The notes below the pieces were generated by a model. It searched no databases. It had not been told where the DNA came from and saw only the letters and a program-made list of their open reading frames with translations. From Corallococcus silvisoli (GTDB lineage: Bacteria; Myxococcota; Myxococcia; Myxococcales; Myxococcaceae): DNA of 64,000 bases. The stretch is taken from assembly GCF_009909145.1 (NCBI RefSeq), contig NZ_JAAAPJ010000006.1, forward strand, positions 248,001-312,000, in the 5' to 3' direction. Both the position numbers and the translations under genes were made by a program. This document shows positions 9,116-18,186 of the stretch, one piece after another. Position 1 is the stretch's first letter. Each line of letters starts with the position of its first letter.

Positions 9116-10291
9116 TCAGGCCTGGGGCGGGAGTCCTGGCGCGGGCTGTCCCGCGCGGTCCGTCCACCGGGCGCGGATCCACCCTCGCGCGGGCTTCTCC
9201 ACGCGCTCGTAGGCCAGCACGCTCAGGGACACCGTGCCCACCGCCAGCGCGGAGACCGCCCATGCGGACGTGGGCGACGCACCCAGCCGCTTGAGCACGG
9301 ACTTCCACGCGAACATCACCGGCATGTGCAGGATGTAGAGCGCGTAGCTCGCCTCCCCCAGCAGGCGCAGCGGACGCGAGGCCAGCAGCCGCGCCACCGG
9401 GCCCTGGCTCCGGGGCAGCAGCACGATGAGCGCCGCGAACACCGGCGCCAGCAGCCCGTTGTGCAGCAGCGGGAAGGGCAGCGACGTGCTGCCCACCAGC
9501 GCCGCGAGGACCGCCCCACCCAGCGCCGTCAGCACCCAGGGCCGGGCGCGCGGGGCCTCCTCCGCGCGCAGCAGGAAGAAGCGCCCCGCCAGGATGCCCA
9601 GGACGAACTCCGGCAGCCGCGCCAGCGGATTGAAGCGCAACGCCAGCATCCACGGCCCGGAGTTGTACGCGGACGCCACGCCGCCCGTGTGGTCCGGATC
9701 CACCAGGATGTAGAGCGCCGGGAGCCCCAGCGCGGCCAGATACGCCACGCCCATGCCCACCACGAGCCCCCGCGTCCCCCACCGCCCCAGCCGCCCCGCG
9801 AGGAAGGGGAAGGTCGCGTAGAAGAGCGCCTCCACCGCCAGGGACCAGCCCGCGCCGTTCCAGGCGAGCGCCGTCCACGGCATCCAGCTCTGGAGCAGCA
9901 GCGGCGCCAGCACCAGCGCCTCGCCCTGCCTCCACGCCTCCGACGGGTCCGCCAGCCACGCGTCGCGCAGGCCCTTGAGGAACGCGGGCGCGGCGACGGC
10001 CAGCCCCAGCGCGTAGACGGGGTAGACGCGCGCGAAGCGGGCCACCCAGAACGCCTTGCGCGCCTCGCGCGTGTCGGGCGGCCGCTCCAGGTAGTTGTAG
10101 CCAAGGATGAAGCCCGACAGGACGAAGAAGAAGCTGACGCCCACGTACCCGCTGTCCAGCAGCCCGTGCAGGCCCGGCGGGGCCTCCGTGCCGCTGAAGA
10201 CCAGGTGATACACGTGGTAGGCGACGACGTGCGCGGCCGCGAGGAACCGCAGCCCGGTGAGTGCGTCCAGGTGCTGCCGGGAGGAGGCCAT
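9116..10291 (-). CDS. acyltransferase 3 family membrane protein (OafA/YrhL-like)
   Basis: 391 residues with about ten hydrophobic helices. It opens with the family signature HLDALTGLRFLAAAHVVAYH, whose His is catalytic in this family, followed by YVGVSFFFVLSGFILG. Such proteins move acyl groups onto sugars of lipopolysaccharide, capsule or other glycans at the inner membrane. ATG 10291 gives a compact N-terminus matching the family; a TTG at 10330 would add 13 Arg/Ala-rich residues. It converges on the VOC gene. The acceptor cannot be named, and no sugar-biosynthesis genes lie nearby. Confidence 0.88.
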   Translation of the reverse strand: MASSRQHLDALTGLRFLAAAHVVAYHVYHLVFSGTEAPPGLHGLLDSGYVGVSFFFVLSGFILGYNYLERPPDTREARKAFWVARFARVYPVYALGLAVAAPAFLKGLRDAWLADPSEAWRQGEALVLAPLLLQSWMPWTALAWNGAGWSLAVEALFYATFPFLAGRLGRWGTRGLVVGMGVAYLAALGLPALYILVDPDHTGGVASAYNSGPWMLALRFNPLARLPEFVLGILAGRFFLLRAEEAPRARPWVLTALGGAVLAALVGSTSLPFPLLHNGLLAPVFAALIVLLPRSQGPVARLLASRPLRLLGEASYALYILHMPVMFAWKSVLKRLGASPTSAWAVSALAVGTVSLSVLAYERVEKPARGWIRARWTDRAGQPAPGLPPQA

Positions 10292-10349
10292 GAGGGCCGC
10301 GAGTCTCGCAGCCCCCCGCCCACACCTCAATCGGCCCCCGCCGTCCTAC

Positions 10350-10886
10350 CTAGAGCTGTTCGACCCCCGGCACGCGGGTCGCTCCTCTGACGGTGGCCTT
10401 CGCCTCCTCGGGGCGCAGCCTGGCGCGCACGCGGGGGTCCAGCTTGAGGATGACCGCTTCCACGGCCTGGGCCTGGGTGAAGTCCTCCACCGGCGTGAGC
10501 AGGAAGAAGCCGACGGCCGCGTCGCCCCCCGCCGCCAGCGCCACCTGCTGCACGTGCGTGATGAGGTCCCGCTTGGAGTCCAACCGCCCCCGGCTGAAGG
10601 CCATCTTGCCCAGCAGCTGATGCGAATAGCCGTCCTTCGTCGACAGCATGTGGGAGGTCATCTCGATGCCCTCCGGCAACGTCTCCTGCAGGAAGATGAC
10701 CGACGCGGTGTCCTTCGCCCCTTCCGCGCGGGTGAGCACCTCGCGGTCCCGCTCGGGTTGGTACTCGCCGTAGCCCCGGTACTCGTTCTGCGCCAGGGCC
10801 TGCCCCTGTAAGTACATGGGGTTCGCACAGCCCAGGGACGCGCACGTCCCCCATGCGAGGAAGAGACAGAGGGTGCGGAGGTTCAT
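10350..10886 (-). CDS. putative lipoprotein, unknown function
   Basis: 178 residues. The N-terminus has a basic start, a hydrophobic core and a lipobox (ASLGC, Cys at about 20), so it should be lipidated and exported. The rest (QNEYRGYGEYQPERDREV, then a mixed alpha/beta body with VILKLDPRVRARLRPEE near the end) matches no family I recognise. Start ATG 10886 has no Shine-Dalgarno sequence; a TAGACG hexamer lies 7 nt upstream. The promoter region (105 bp) is shared with the divergent ABC transporter genes. Confidence 0.75.
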   Translation of the reverse strand: MNLRTLCLFLAWGTCASLGCANPMYLQGQALAQNEYRGYGEYQPERDREVLTRAEGAKDTASVIFLQETLPEGIEMTSHMLSTKDGYSHQLLGKMAFSRGRLDSKRDLITHVQQVALAAGGDAAVGFFLLTPVEDFTQAQAVEAVILKLDPRVRARLRPEEAKATVRGATRVPGVEQL

Positions 10887-10893
10887 GACCTGG

Positions 10894-10899
10894 CGTCTA
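10894..10899 (-). promoter_or_regulatory. -10-like TAGACG before a leaderless start
   Basis: Read on the minus strand, TAGACG ends 7 nt before ATG 10886. No purine-rich ribosome site is present apart from AGG in the short gap. Confidence 0.4.
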
Positions 10900-10977
10900 A
10901 CACACCGCGCTGGGGCTCCTCTGGACGCGGCGGGCACTCTCCCGAGGAATCCGGAAATGGAGTCCCTGGCCCGGGCG

Positions 10978-10983
10978 TAGAAG
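10978..10983 (+). promoter_or_regulatory. -10-like TAGAAG before the ABC ATPase start
   Basis: TAGAAG ends 7 nt before ATG 10991. The same stretch (GAAGAGG, 4 nt from ATG) could instead act as a close ribosome site, so the leaderless reading is less certain here. Confidence 0.35.
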
Positions 10984-10990
10984 AGGCCTC

Positions 10991-11914
10991 ATGCTCAGCC
11001 TGCGCAATCTGGTGAAGGTGTATCCGGGCCCGGTCACGGCCCTTCGTGGCATCGACCTGGACGTGCCCCGCGGGATGTTCGGGCTGCTGGGGCCCAACGG
11101 CGCGGGCAAGTCCACGCTGATGAAGATCCTCGCCGGCCTGCTGGAGCCCACCTCCGGGGAGGTGACGCTCGACGGGCTGGACCTGGTGCGTCATCCGGAG
11201 GCGCTGCGCCCGCACCTGGGCTACCTGCCTCAGGAGTTCGGCTTCTACCCGTACCTCTCCGGCCAGGACATGCTGCGCTACCTGCTGGAGCTCAAGGGCG
11301 TCACCGCGCCGCAGGGGCTGAAGGCGCTGTGCGCGGAGCTGCTGGAGCGCGTGAACCTCACGTTCGCGGCGAAGCGCAAGGTGAAGGAGTACTCGGGCGG
11401 CATGCGGCAGCGGCTGGGCATCGCCCAGGCCCTGGCGGGGAACCCCAAGCTCCTCATCGTGGACGAGCCCACCGCGGGCCTGGACCCCGAGGAGCGCCAG
11501 CGCTTCTACCGCCTCCTGGCGGAGGTGGCCGACGAGCGCACGGTGCTCCTGTCCACGCACATCGTGGAGGACGTGGCCATGCTCTGCCCGCGCTTCGCCG
11601 TCATCCGCCACGGCCGCGTGATGGCCATCACCAGCCCCAGCGAGGCGAAGGCCGCCCTCCATGACACCCTCTTCGAGGGCTCCGTCCCCCCGGCCGACAT
11701 GGCCGCCTTCCAGCAAGCCCACCGCGTCACCCAGGCCGTGCTCTTCGAGGGCCGCAACCGCGTGCGCATCCACGTGACCCCGGGCGCGGCCGTGCCCCCG
11801 GGCTTCGAGCGCACGCCGCCCACGCTGGAGGACGCCTACCTGCTCCTGATGAAGGACGCGCCCGCGCCCGTGGCCCCCGCGCCCGTGGTGGCCACCCCGG
11901 CGGTGGGCACATGA
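10991..11914 (+). CDS. ABC transporter ATP-binding protein
   Basis: 307 residues. Walker A GPNGAGKST (about 37-45), Q-loop in YLPQEFGFYPYL, signature YSGGMRQRLG, Walker B LLIVDEPTAGLD, and an H-loop in LLSTHIVED. This is the nucleotide-binding half of an ABC-2 type system, close to ATPases paired with peptidase-fused permeases. The C-terminal 60 residues are Pro/Ala-rich. The last codons overlap the permease start by ATGA (11911-11914), so the two subunits are made together. Confidence 0.95.
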   Translation: MLSLRNLVKVYPGPVTALRGIDLDVPRGMFGLLGPNGAGKSTLMKILAGLLEPTSGEVTLDGLDLVRHPEALRPHLGYLPQEFGFYPYLSGQDMLRYLLELKGVTAPQGLKALCAELLERVNLTFAAKRKVKEYSGGMRQRLGIAQALAGNPKLLIVDEPTAGLDPEERQRFYRLLAEVADERTVLLSTHIVEDVAMLCPRFAVIRHGRVMAITSPSEAKAALHDTLFEGSVPPADMAAFQQAHRVTQAVLFEGRNRVRIHVTPGAAVPPGFERTPPTLEDAYLLLMKDAPAPVAPAPVVATPAVGT

Positions 11915-14900
11915 ACCTGTCGCGGCTGGTCCTCGTGGCGCGCACGGAGTGGCGCCACCAGGTGAAGCGCCCGTTGTTCTGGGTGCTGCTGGTGCTGCTG
12001 CTGGCCATGGTGTGGGGCGTGACGTCCGGCAACGTCACCATCTCCGCGGGCAGCTCGGAGGTGGGCGGCAAGAAGGCCTGGGTGACGAGCGCCTTCGCCG
12101 TCGCGCAGACGGTGCTGCTGCTCACCTTCCTGGTGTTCACCTTCTTCGTGTCGGTGGGCGCGGGCATGACCCTCATCTCCGACGACGAGGCCCGCGTGCA
12201 GCCGCTGCTGCACACCACGCCGCTGACGTCGGCGGAGTACGTGTGGGGCAAGTTCCTGGGCGTCCTGGGCGCGTACGTGCTGGCGCTCGGGGTGATGATG
12301 GGACTGCTCGTCTTCTTCCATCACGTCGTGCCGCCGGGCGCGTCCGCGGAGTTCCGCGGGCCCTTCGCCGCGGGCCACTACGCGGGCGCCGCGATGTGGT
12401 TCGGCCTGCCGCTCATCGTCTTCATGGCGGGCGCCGCCTTCGCCATGGGCGAGCGCACGCGCCGCGCGGTGCCGGTGTACTTCCTGCCGGTGGGCCTGCT
12501 CTTCCTCTGCGCCTTCTTCCTGTGGGACTGGACCCCCGGCTGGTTGGACCCCCGCGTGAACCGGTTCCTGATGGCGGTGGACCCCGGCGGCTACCGCTGG
12601 CTCACCGAGACGTGGATCAAGGTGGACCGGGGCGTGGACTTCTACAACACGCAGCCCGTGGGGCTGGACGCGCTCTTCGTCACCAGCCGCTTCGTGCTGA
12701 TGGGCCTGGGCCTGGGCGCGGTGGCGTGGAGCGAGCGCCACTTCCGCCGCGCGCTCCGGGGCGAGGTGAGCGCGAAGGCGCCGCGCAAGGGCCAGGTCCT
12801 GGCGGCGCCCCCCGCGCAGGTGGCGCTGTCGCACGCGGAGGCGCCGCTGTCCGCGCTGCGCATGGAGGTGCGGCCGCCGGGCTTCTGGACGGGCCTGTGG
12901 ACGGTGGCGCGGGCGGAGGGGCGCGGCCTGCTGTCACAGCCGGGGCTCTACCTGTTCCTGCCGCTGTTGATGTTCCAGATGGTGGCCCAGGCCGTCACGG
13001 CGGTGGGCCCCTTCGACACCAGCCTGCTGTTGGTGCCGGGGCGCTTCGCGATGCGCACGATGGATCAGGCGTCCGTGCTCGTGTGTCTGTTGTTGATGTT
13101 CTACGTGGTGGAGTCGCTGGAGCGCGAGCTGGCGTCTGGCTTCGCGCCCATCCACGACGCGACGCCGGTGCGCACGCTGTCGGTGCTGCTGGGCAAGGCG
13201 CTGGCGAACAGCCTGGTCGCGGGGGCGCTCCTCGCGGCCATGGCGCTCGCGGGCTCGCTGGTGCAGCTGTCCCAGGGCCAGGTGCCGCTGTCGCTGGTGC
13301 CCTACGCGCTCGTGTGGGGGCTGCTGCTCATGCCCACGTTCTTCCTGTGGACGGGCTTCATCCTGGCCGCGCGCGCGGCCACGGGCGGACGCTTCGGCAC
13401 CTACGCGCTGGCCCTGGGGGCGCTGGGCCTCTCGGGCTTCTTCGCCGTGCGCCGCGACCTCACCTGGGTGACGAACTGGCCGCTGTGGGACGCGGTGCGG
13501 TGGACCGACCTGGGCCCCTTCCAGGTGGACCGCGCGGCGCTGGTGCTCAACCGCGTGGCCGCGCTGGGGCTGGCCGTCTTCTTCACCGCGCTGGCGGTGC
13601 GCCTGGACGGACGGCGCGCGCGCGACTCCGTGACGACGCTGGAGTCGCTGAAGCCGTCGGGCCTCATGCGGGGCCTGCGGCGGCTGGCGCCGTACGCGGT
13701 GGTGCCGGGGGTGGCGCTCGCGTGGCTGGGCATTCTGGTGGGGCAGGGGCACCAGGGCGCGGCGGCGAAGAAGCGCGCGAAGGAGTACTGGCAGAAGAAC
13801 CTGGCGACGTGGAAGGACGCGCCGCAGCCGCTGCTGGTGGACGTGGACCTGGACGTGGACCTGGAGCCGGAGGCGGGGGCCTTCCGCATGAAGGGCACGT
13901 ACGCGCTGGAGAACGCGCGGGACGTGGCGCTGGCGCGCTTCGCCCTCAGCGGAGGCGATGCCTGGACGGACGTGCGCTGGACGCTGGATGGCGCGGACGT
14001 GACGCCGGAGAACCGGGCCGGGCTGTATGTCTTCACGCCGTCCCAGCCGCTGCCTCCCGGAGCGAAGGTGTGGGTGGGCTTCCAGTACCAGGGCCACCTG
14101 CCGGACGGCGTGTCCCGCGCGGGCGGCGAGGCCAAGGAGTTCATCCTGCCGTCGGGCGTGGTGCTCACCAGCGAGGAGCCCACGTTCGCGCCGGTGGTGG
14201 GCTACCAGGAGGAGCGCGGGGTCGACCCCAAGGAGAACCGCTACGAGCCGCGCGTGTATCCGGGCGACTTCTACGAAGGCCCCACGGAGGCCGCCTGGGG
14301 CAGCAACCTGCCGTTCCCCTTCCGGATCCGCGTCAGCGGGCCGGAGGCCTACACGCTCAACTCCGTGGGCGTGCGCGAGAGCGACACGGTGACGGACGGG
14401 CGGCGCACGACGGTGTGGAAGAGCGACCACCCGGTGAGCTTCTTCAACGTCATCGCGGGGAAGTGGGCCCGCGTGGAGGGCGCGGGCACGGTGGTGTTCC
14501 ACGACCCGGCCCACGTCTACAACGTGAAGGAGATGTCGCGGGGGCTGGACGCCGCGCGCAAGTACTACTCGGAATGGTTCCACCCGTTCCCGTGGAACGA
14601 GCTGAAGCTGTCGGAGTTCGCGGGCCTGGCCAACTACGCGCAGGGCTTCCCCACGAACATCACCTTCTCGGAGTCCATCGGGTTCCTCACGCGCACGACG
14701 CCGGAGTCGAACGCGGTGCTGCTCGTCACCGCGCATGAGGCCGCGCACCAGTGGTGGGGCAACCTGCTCATCCCCGGCAAGGGGCCCGGCGGCAACGTGC
14801 TGTCGGAGGGCCTGTCGCACTACTCGGCGCTGAAGCTCATTGAACAGCTCGACGGGCGGGAGGCGCGCGTGCAGAACGCTCGGCGGATGGAGGAGCGCTA

Positions 14901-15483
14901 CGGCAAGGACCGGCGCGTGGACGGAGAGCAGCCGCTGGTGAAGCTGGACGGCTCGCGCGAGGGCGACACGGTGGTCCTCTACGAGAAGGGCGGCTGGACG
15001 TTCTGGATGTTGGAGGACCTGATGGGCCGGGACGCGATGCACGCGGGGCTCCAGGCCTTCCTCCGGAAGTACATGAACAACACCGACCATCCGGTGCTGC
15101 AGGACTTCCTCGCGGTGATGCGCCCCTTCGCGCCGTCCCCGGAGGCCTTCGACCGGTTCACCCGGCAGGCCTTCTTCGAGGTGGTGGTCCCCGAGTACCG
15201 CGTCACCGACGCGGAGGTGAAGAAGGTGGACGGAGGGTGGGTGACCACCGCGACGGTGACGAACGTGGGCACCGGCCGCATGCCCGTGCAGGTGGCGGTG
15301 ATGAAGGCCGGAGAGACCGACGCGCTGCTCAGCGCCGGGGCGCGCATCGAACCTGGCGCCGGGGAAGCGGCGCGGGTGACGCTGCGCTCGGAGTTCCCGC
15401 CGGAGCAGCTGCTGGTGGATCCGGACGCCCGCGTGCTCCAGCTGCGCCGCGAGCAGGCCCAGGTCGCGCTCACCCCGCCGTGA
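11911..15483 (+). CDS. ABC-2 permease fused to an M1-type metallopeptidase
   Basis: 1190 residues. Two ABC-2 permease blocks (about 1-290 and 330-580) with clusters of TM helices are followed by a large extracytoplasmic part with an M1 aminopeptidase fold. The zinc site is His942-Glu943...His946 (HEAAHQWWGN) and Glu966 in LSEGLSHY. This gives HEXXH-X19-E, which fits the fused permease-peptidase class better than classical M1 enzymes (X18). LANYAQGFPTNITFSE precedes it as the substrate-strand region. The C-terminal about 120 residues are beta-rich. The inferred role is peptide export or processing at the membrane. The 3' end runs directly into the 8-bp repeat. Confidence 0.9.
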   Translation: MNLSRLVLVARTEWRHQVKRPLFWVLLVLLLAMVWGVTSGNVTISAGSSEVGGKKAWVTSAFAVAQTVLLLTFLVFTFFVSVGAGMTLISDDEARVQPLLHTTPLTSAEYVWGKFLGVLGAYVLALGVMMGLLVFFHHVVPPGASAEFRGPFAAGHYAGAAMWFGLPLIVFMAGAAFAMGERTRRAVPVYFLPVGLLFLCAFFLWDWTPGWLDPRVNRFLMAVDPGGYRWLTETWIKVDRGVDFYNTQPVGLDALFVTSRFVLMGLGLGAVAWSERHFRRALRGEVSAKAPRKGQVLAAPPAQVALSHAEAPLSALRMEVRPPGFWTGLWTVARAEGRGLLSQPGLYLFLPLLMFQMVAQAVTAVGPFDTSLLLVPGRFAMRTMDQASVLVCLLLMFYVVESLERELASGFAPIHDATPVRTLSVLLGKALANSLVAGALLAAMALAGSLVQLSQGQVPLSLVPYALVWGLLLMPTFFLWTGFILAARAATGGRFGTYALALGALGLSGFFAVRRDLTWVTNWPLWDAVRWTDLGPFQVDRAALVLNRVAALGLAVFFTALAVRLDGRRARDSVTTLESLKPSGLMRGLRRLAPYAVVPGVALAWLGILVGQGHQGAAAKKRAKEYWQKNLATWKDAPQPLLVDVDLDVDLEPEAGAFRMKGTYALENARDVALARFALSGGDAWTDVRWTLDGADVTPENRAGLYVFTPSQPLPPGAKVWVGFQYQGHLPDGVSRAGGEAKEFILPSGVVLTSEEPTFAPVVGYQEERGVDPKENRYEPRVYPGDFYEGPTEAAWGSNLPFPFRIRVSGPEAYTLNSVGVRESDTVTDGRRTTVWKSDHPVSFFNVIAGKWARVEGAGTVVFHDPAHVYNVKEMSRGLDAARKYYSEWFHPFPWNELKLSEFAGLANYAQGFPTNITFSESIGFLTRTTPESNAVLLVTAHEAAHQWWGNLLIPGKGPGGNVLSEGLSHYSALKLIEQLDGREARVQNARRMEERYGKDRRVDGEQPLVKLDGSREGDTVVLYEKGGWTFWMLEDLMGRDAMHAGLQAFLRKYMNNTDHPVLQDFLAVMRPFAPSPEAFDRFTRQAFFEVVVPEYRVTDAEVKKVDGGWVTTATVTNVGTGRMPVQVAVMKAGETDALLSAGARIEPGAGEAARVTLRSEFPPEQLLVDPDARVLQLRREQAQVALTPP

Positions 15484-15512
15484 CACGCTGACACGCTGAC
15501 ACGCTGACACGC
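15481..15512 (+). repeat. four tandem copies of TGACACGC
   Basis: Four perfect 8-bp units begin at the stop codon of the permease-peptidase gene. Because 8 is not a multiple of 3, the units place TGA in all three reading frames (15481, 15489, 15497). Confidence 0.9.
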
Positions 15513-15527
15513 GCGCGCTCGCGTGTC
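15506..15527. terminator. perfect 8-bp hairpin after the ABC operon
   Basis: GACACGCG and CGCGTGTC pair around CGCGCT. There is no T-run. A second small dyad (GACA/TGTC) follows at 15531-15541. Confidence 0.45.
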
Positions 15528-15662
15528 GGCGACAGGTTGTCAGCGCGTCCGGCGCCCCGGCGGGTCCTCGCTCTCTCGGAGCAAGCTGGCACATCGATTG
15601 CGATGGGCATCCCCCCGCACGACGGACCTTGGGGGTCCGGCGGCATGACGGGGGTTCATCGC

Positions 15663-16328
15663 ATGGTCGCAAGACAGTGGGCGCTGGCGTTGTCGCTGGC
15701 GGTGGTGTCGACGTCGGCGTTCGCGCAGGAAGGCGTCACGACGGGTTCGTTTCCCGTGGAGCGGCGCAACGTGGTGACGGTGTCCGTCCCCATCCAGGCG
15801 GGCAGCACCCGGGTGGTGCTGGCGGGGGAGCGCGTGCTGGGGGAGCGCTTCTCGCTGGAGTTGGGCCTGTTCGCGGGCTTCAACCACACGCGGCAACGCT
15901 TCGAGGAGCCATGGCCCAATGGCGCGGTGGGGAGCAACCAGACGCAGTACGAGCTGGGTCTGACGCCCGGGGTGCGCTTCTACCTGGCGGGCCGGGCGCC
16001 CCAGGGGCTGTGGTTGTCACCGCGCCTGGAGGTGACCCTGGGGCGGGCCTCCCATGGGATGCTACCGAGCACCTTGAACGGTCCCCTGCTCCCGGACCTC
16101 GACGCCAACCCCTGGTCCGTGGGGGGGATGGCGGTCCTGGGGTACAGCGTGGTGGTGGATCCCGGCTTCACGGTGCAGGCCGGCGTGGGCGTGGGGGCCG
16201 TGCGCAGCGCGAACTCCTACGACCAGGGCACGTGGCACTCCGACGGAGGCATGTCCGTGGAGCGGGCCCACGACACGACGTGGAGCTTCGCGCAGCGGCT
16301 CCTGCTCAACCTGGGCTGGGCCTTCTGA
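15663..16328 (+). CDS. exported protein, probable outer-membrane beta-barrel
   Basis: 221 residues. A clear Sec signal (VARQWALALSLAVVSTSAFAQ, cut after AFA) leads to alternating amphipathic strands with many Gly and aromatic residues (LGLFAGFNHT, YELGLTPGVRFYL, VQAGVGVGAV). It ends in LLNLGWAF, a terminal Phe as in many outer-membrane barrels. It resembles the small OmpA/OmpW-like barrels of myxobacteria; no enzyme motif is seen. ATG 15663 is preferred because the signal peptide begins there; an in-frame ATG at 15645 is possible. It converges on the next gene with 3 bp between stops. Confidence 0.7.
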   Translation: MVARQWALALSLAVVSTSAFAQEGVTTGSFPVERRNVVTVSVPIQAGSTRVVLAGERVLGERFSLELGLFAGFNHTRQRFEEPWPNGAVGSNQTQYELGLTPGVRFYLAGRAPQGLWLSPRLEVTLGRASHGMLPSTLNGPLLPDLDANPWSVGGMAVLGYSVVVDPGFTVQAGVGVGAVRSANSYDQGTWHSDGGMSVERAHDTTWSFAQRLLLNLGWAF

Positions 16329-16331
16329 CGC

Positions 16332-17825
16332 TCAGGGCTCGTGGGCCTGGGCGCTCACGGTCCACGGCGTGCGAGAGGTGTCCACCAGAAGCAGCTGGAG
16401 GTCCCAGCTCCCGGGCTCGGCGCCGGGCGCGTCGGTGGCGACGGCGAAGAGGCGCGTGTCCGCCACGGGCGCGAGGGAGAAGGTGGTGCGCGGCGCGCGG
16501 TTGGCCTCGTTCGTGGGCACCACGCCCAGGGTGATGGCGCCCCCGGAGGGCAGCGGCAGGCCGTCCGGCGCGGTGGCGGCGGCGAAGGGCACGTTGAGGA
16601 AGGGCGCGTCCGGCAGCACGCGGCGCCCGGAGCCCAGCGGGCCCACGTCCATGGCGGGCGTGTCCGACGCCGCGTGCACCCACCGCAGTCGCAGGTTGGC
16701 GGGGTCGTCCGCGAAGCGCTCCGTCAGGGACAGCAGCGTGAAGGGGTGCGCGGAAGGTCCGGGCGGCGTCAGGTAGCCCGCGGCGACCATCAGGTAGCGC
16801 TCGCCCGGGACCAGGGTGGGCGTGGTGATGGAGGCCACCGGCGGGGCCGCGGGCCGCGCTTCCGCGGGCGTGGCGGCGAAGAGGTCCAGCACGTAGGTGC
16901 CCGGCGCCACCTGGAGCGGCGAGGACAGCGCGCCGGAGGTCAGGTCCCTGAAGAACGGGTGGTCGCCGGCGAAGAGGTCCAGCGGCGGGGCGTCCGGTGA
17001 CGCGTTCAACACATACAGCGTCGGGTTCTGCCGCAGGATGGCCAGCGTGCCGTCGCGGCCGGCGGTGAGCAGCGAGAAGCCGTCGCCCGCGCGCGCGGGT
17101 TGGGACAGGAGGCCGGTGGCGACGATGAGCGTGTCGGTGCCGGAGCCGAGGGCGGGCAGGGTGAACGACGTCATCACCGGGGCCGCGCCGCCGCCGCGGA
17201 GGCCCACCTGGAGCGCCGAGCCCGAGGGCACCACCAGCGCCGTCTCCCCCGAATCACTGAAGCGCGCGAGCGACGCCACCTCCACCGAGCCGTCATTGCC
17301 CAGGTCCACGTCCACCGTGGGCGCGTCCGTGCCCGCGTTGACGACGCGCAGGCGTGCCTGTCCTCCGTCCGCGGGCACGGGGTTGTCGCGCAGCAGCAGC
17401 AGGCGGAGCGCCGCGTCGGTGGGCGCGGGCGGGGAGCCGCCAGCGGCCACCACCGTCCAGCGCGTCCCGCCCTCCATGCCCACCCCGAGCGAGAGCAGGG
17501 GCCGCGACTCCGGCGCGGCGCCCGTGGGGCGCAGCTCGACGGTGATGGGGCCCGCGTCCCGCGTGAGGTAGGGCGTGGTGGCGCCATAGGCCACGGCGTT
17601 GGCCACGGGCGTGGGGTCTCCGGCGATGTAGACGTCCACCGCGGGCGCGCCCGGCGCGGCCTGCACGAGCCGCAGCTGCGCGCGGGTGGGCGGGACGAGC
17701 ACCGGCCCGTCCTGCGTGGGAGGCGCATCCGGGGCGCCCACCGTGCCGCTCCCACACGCGAGCGCGAGCATGCCCAGCGACGTGAGCGCGACGATCCGCA
17801 GTGTCTTCCCCCGCAACCCGCCCAT
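16332..17825 (-). CDS. DUF4397-repeat lipoprotein
   Basis: 497 residues. The signal has a lipobox-like GMLALAC, so it is probably lipidated. The body holds four repeats of a beta-sandwich of the DUF4397 type, each with a line such as LRLVQAAPGAPAVDVY, LRVVNAGTDAPTVDVD, LYVLNASPDAPPLDLF or LRWVHAASDTPAMDVG followed by PYG/PG strands. DUF4397 proteins are secreted or surface-anchored, with no established biochemical role. AAGGGGA before ATG 17825 supports this start. It is divergent from the S9 peptidase gene across 361 bp. Confidence 0.85.
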   Translation of the reverse strand: MGGLRGKTLRIVALTSLGMLALACGSGTVGAPDAPPTQDGPVLVPPTRAQLRLVQAAPGAPAVDVYIAGDPTPVANAVAYGATTPYLTRDAGPITVELRPTGAAPESRPLLSLGVGMEGGTRWTVVAAGGSPPAPTDAALRLLLLRDNPVPADGGQARLRVVNAGTDAPTVDVDLGNDGSVEVASLARFSDSGETALVVPSGSALQVGLRGGGAAPVMTSFTLPALGSGTDTLIVATGLLSQPARAGDGFSLLTAGRDGTLAILRQNPTLYVLNASPDAPPLDLFAGDHPFFRDLTSGALSSPLQVAPGTYVLDLFAATPAEARPAAPPVASITTPTLVPGERYLMVAAGYLTPPGPSAHPFTLLSLTERFADDPANLRLRWVHAASDTPAMDVGPLGSGRRVLPDAPFLNVPFAAATAPDGLPLPSGGAITLGVVPTNEANRAPRTTFSLAPVADTRLFAVATDAPGAEPGSWDLQLLLVDTSRTPWTVSAQAHEP

Positions 17826-18186
17826 GTTGAAGTCCCCTTCTCCCGGCGAGCCACGGACTCGGCTCGGCACTGATGTCGTCGATCCCGGTAAGGGTGGACA
17901 TCCTCCAAGGGGTGGCCACCCCCCCTTCGCGGCGGGACTGTCCGCCCGCGACGTTGTGCACTGGCGCACGTCGCAAGCCGAGGGCATCACGGGCGCGTGC
18001 GTCCTCCCCGGACGGTGGGTGTGATGGGCGGTGGGACCGGAGCGCCGCGCCTGAGTGCCTGCCCGGTCGCCGCGGCGCATCACACGCGGCGGGTGGCCGC
18101 CGGTTCACCTCGCGTCATCGCGGCCGTCGCGGGGAACCGCGCGTGGGTGCCTGGAGAGGCGACGGCGCTGGTAGGGTCGGCGCACC
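17826..18186. other. 361-bp divergent intergenic region
   Basis: It lies between the DUF4397 lipoprotein (minus) and the S9 peptidase (plus). It contains the perfect 14-bp palindrome at 17909-17922 and a TAGGGT hexamer at 18172-18177, 9 nt before ATG 18187. No gene is supported. Confidence 0.6.
17909..17922. promoter_or_regulatory. perfect 14-bp palindrome, possible operator
   Basis: GGGGTGGCCACCCC is fully self-complementary and sits 84 bp upstream of the DUF4397 start. With no loop it looks more like a dimer-binding site than a terminator. Confidence 0.35.

Noticed and set aside
12934..15672. An open frame of 912 codons antisense to the permease-peptidase
   Set aside because: Shadow of a strongly supported gene with biased composition.
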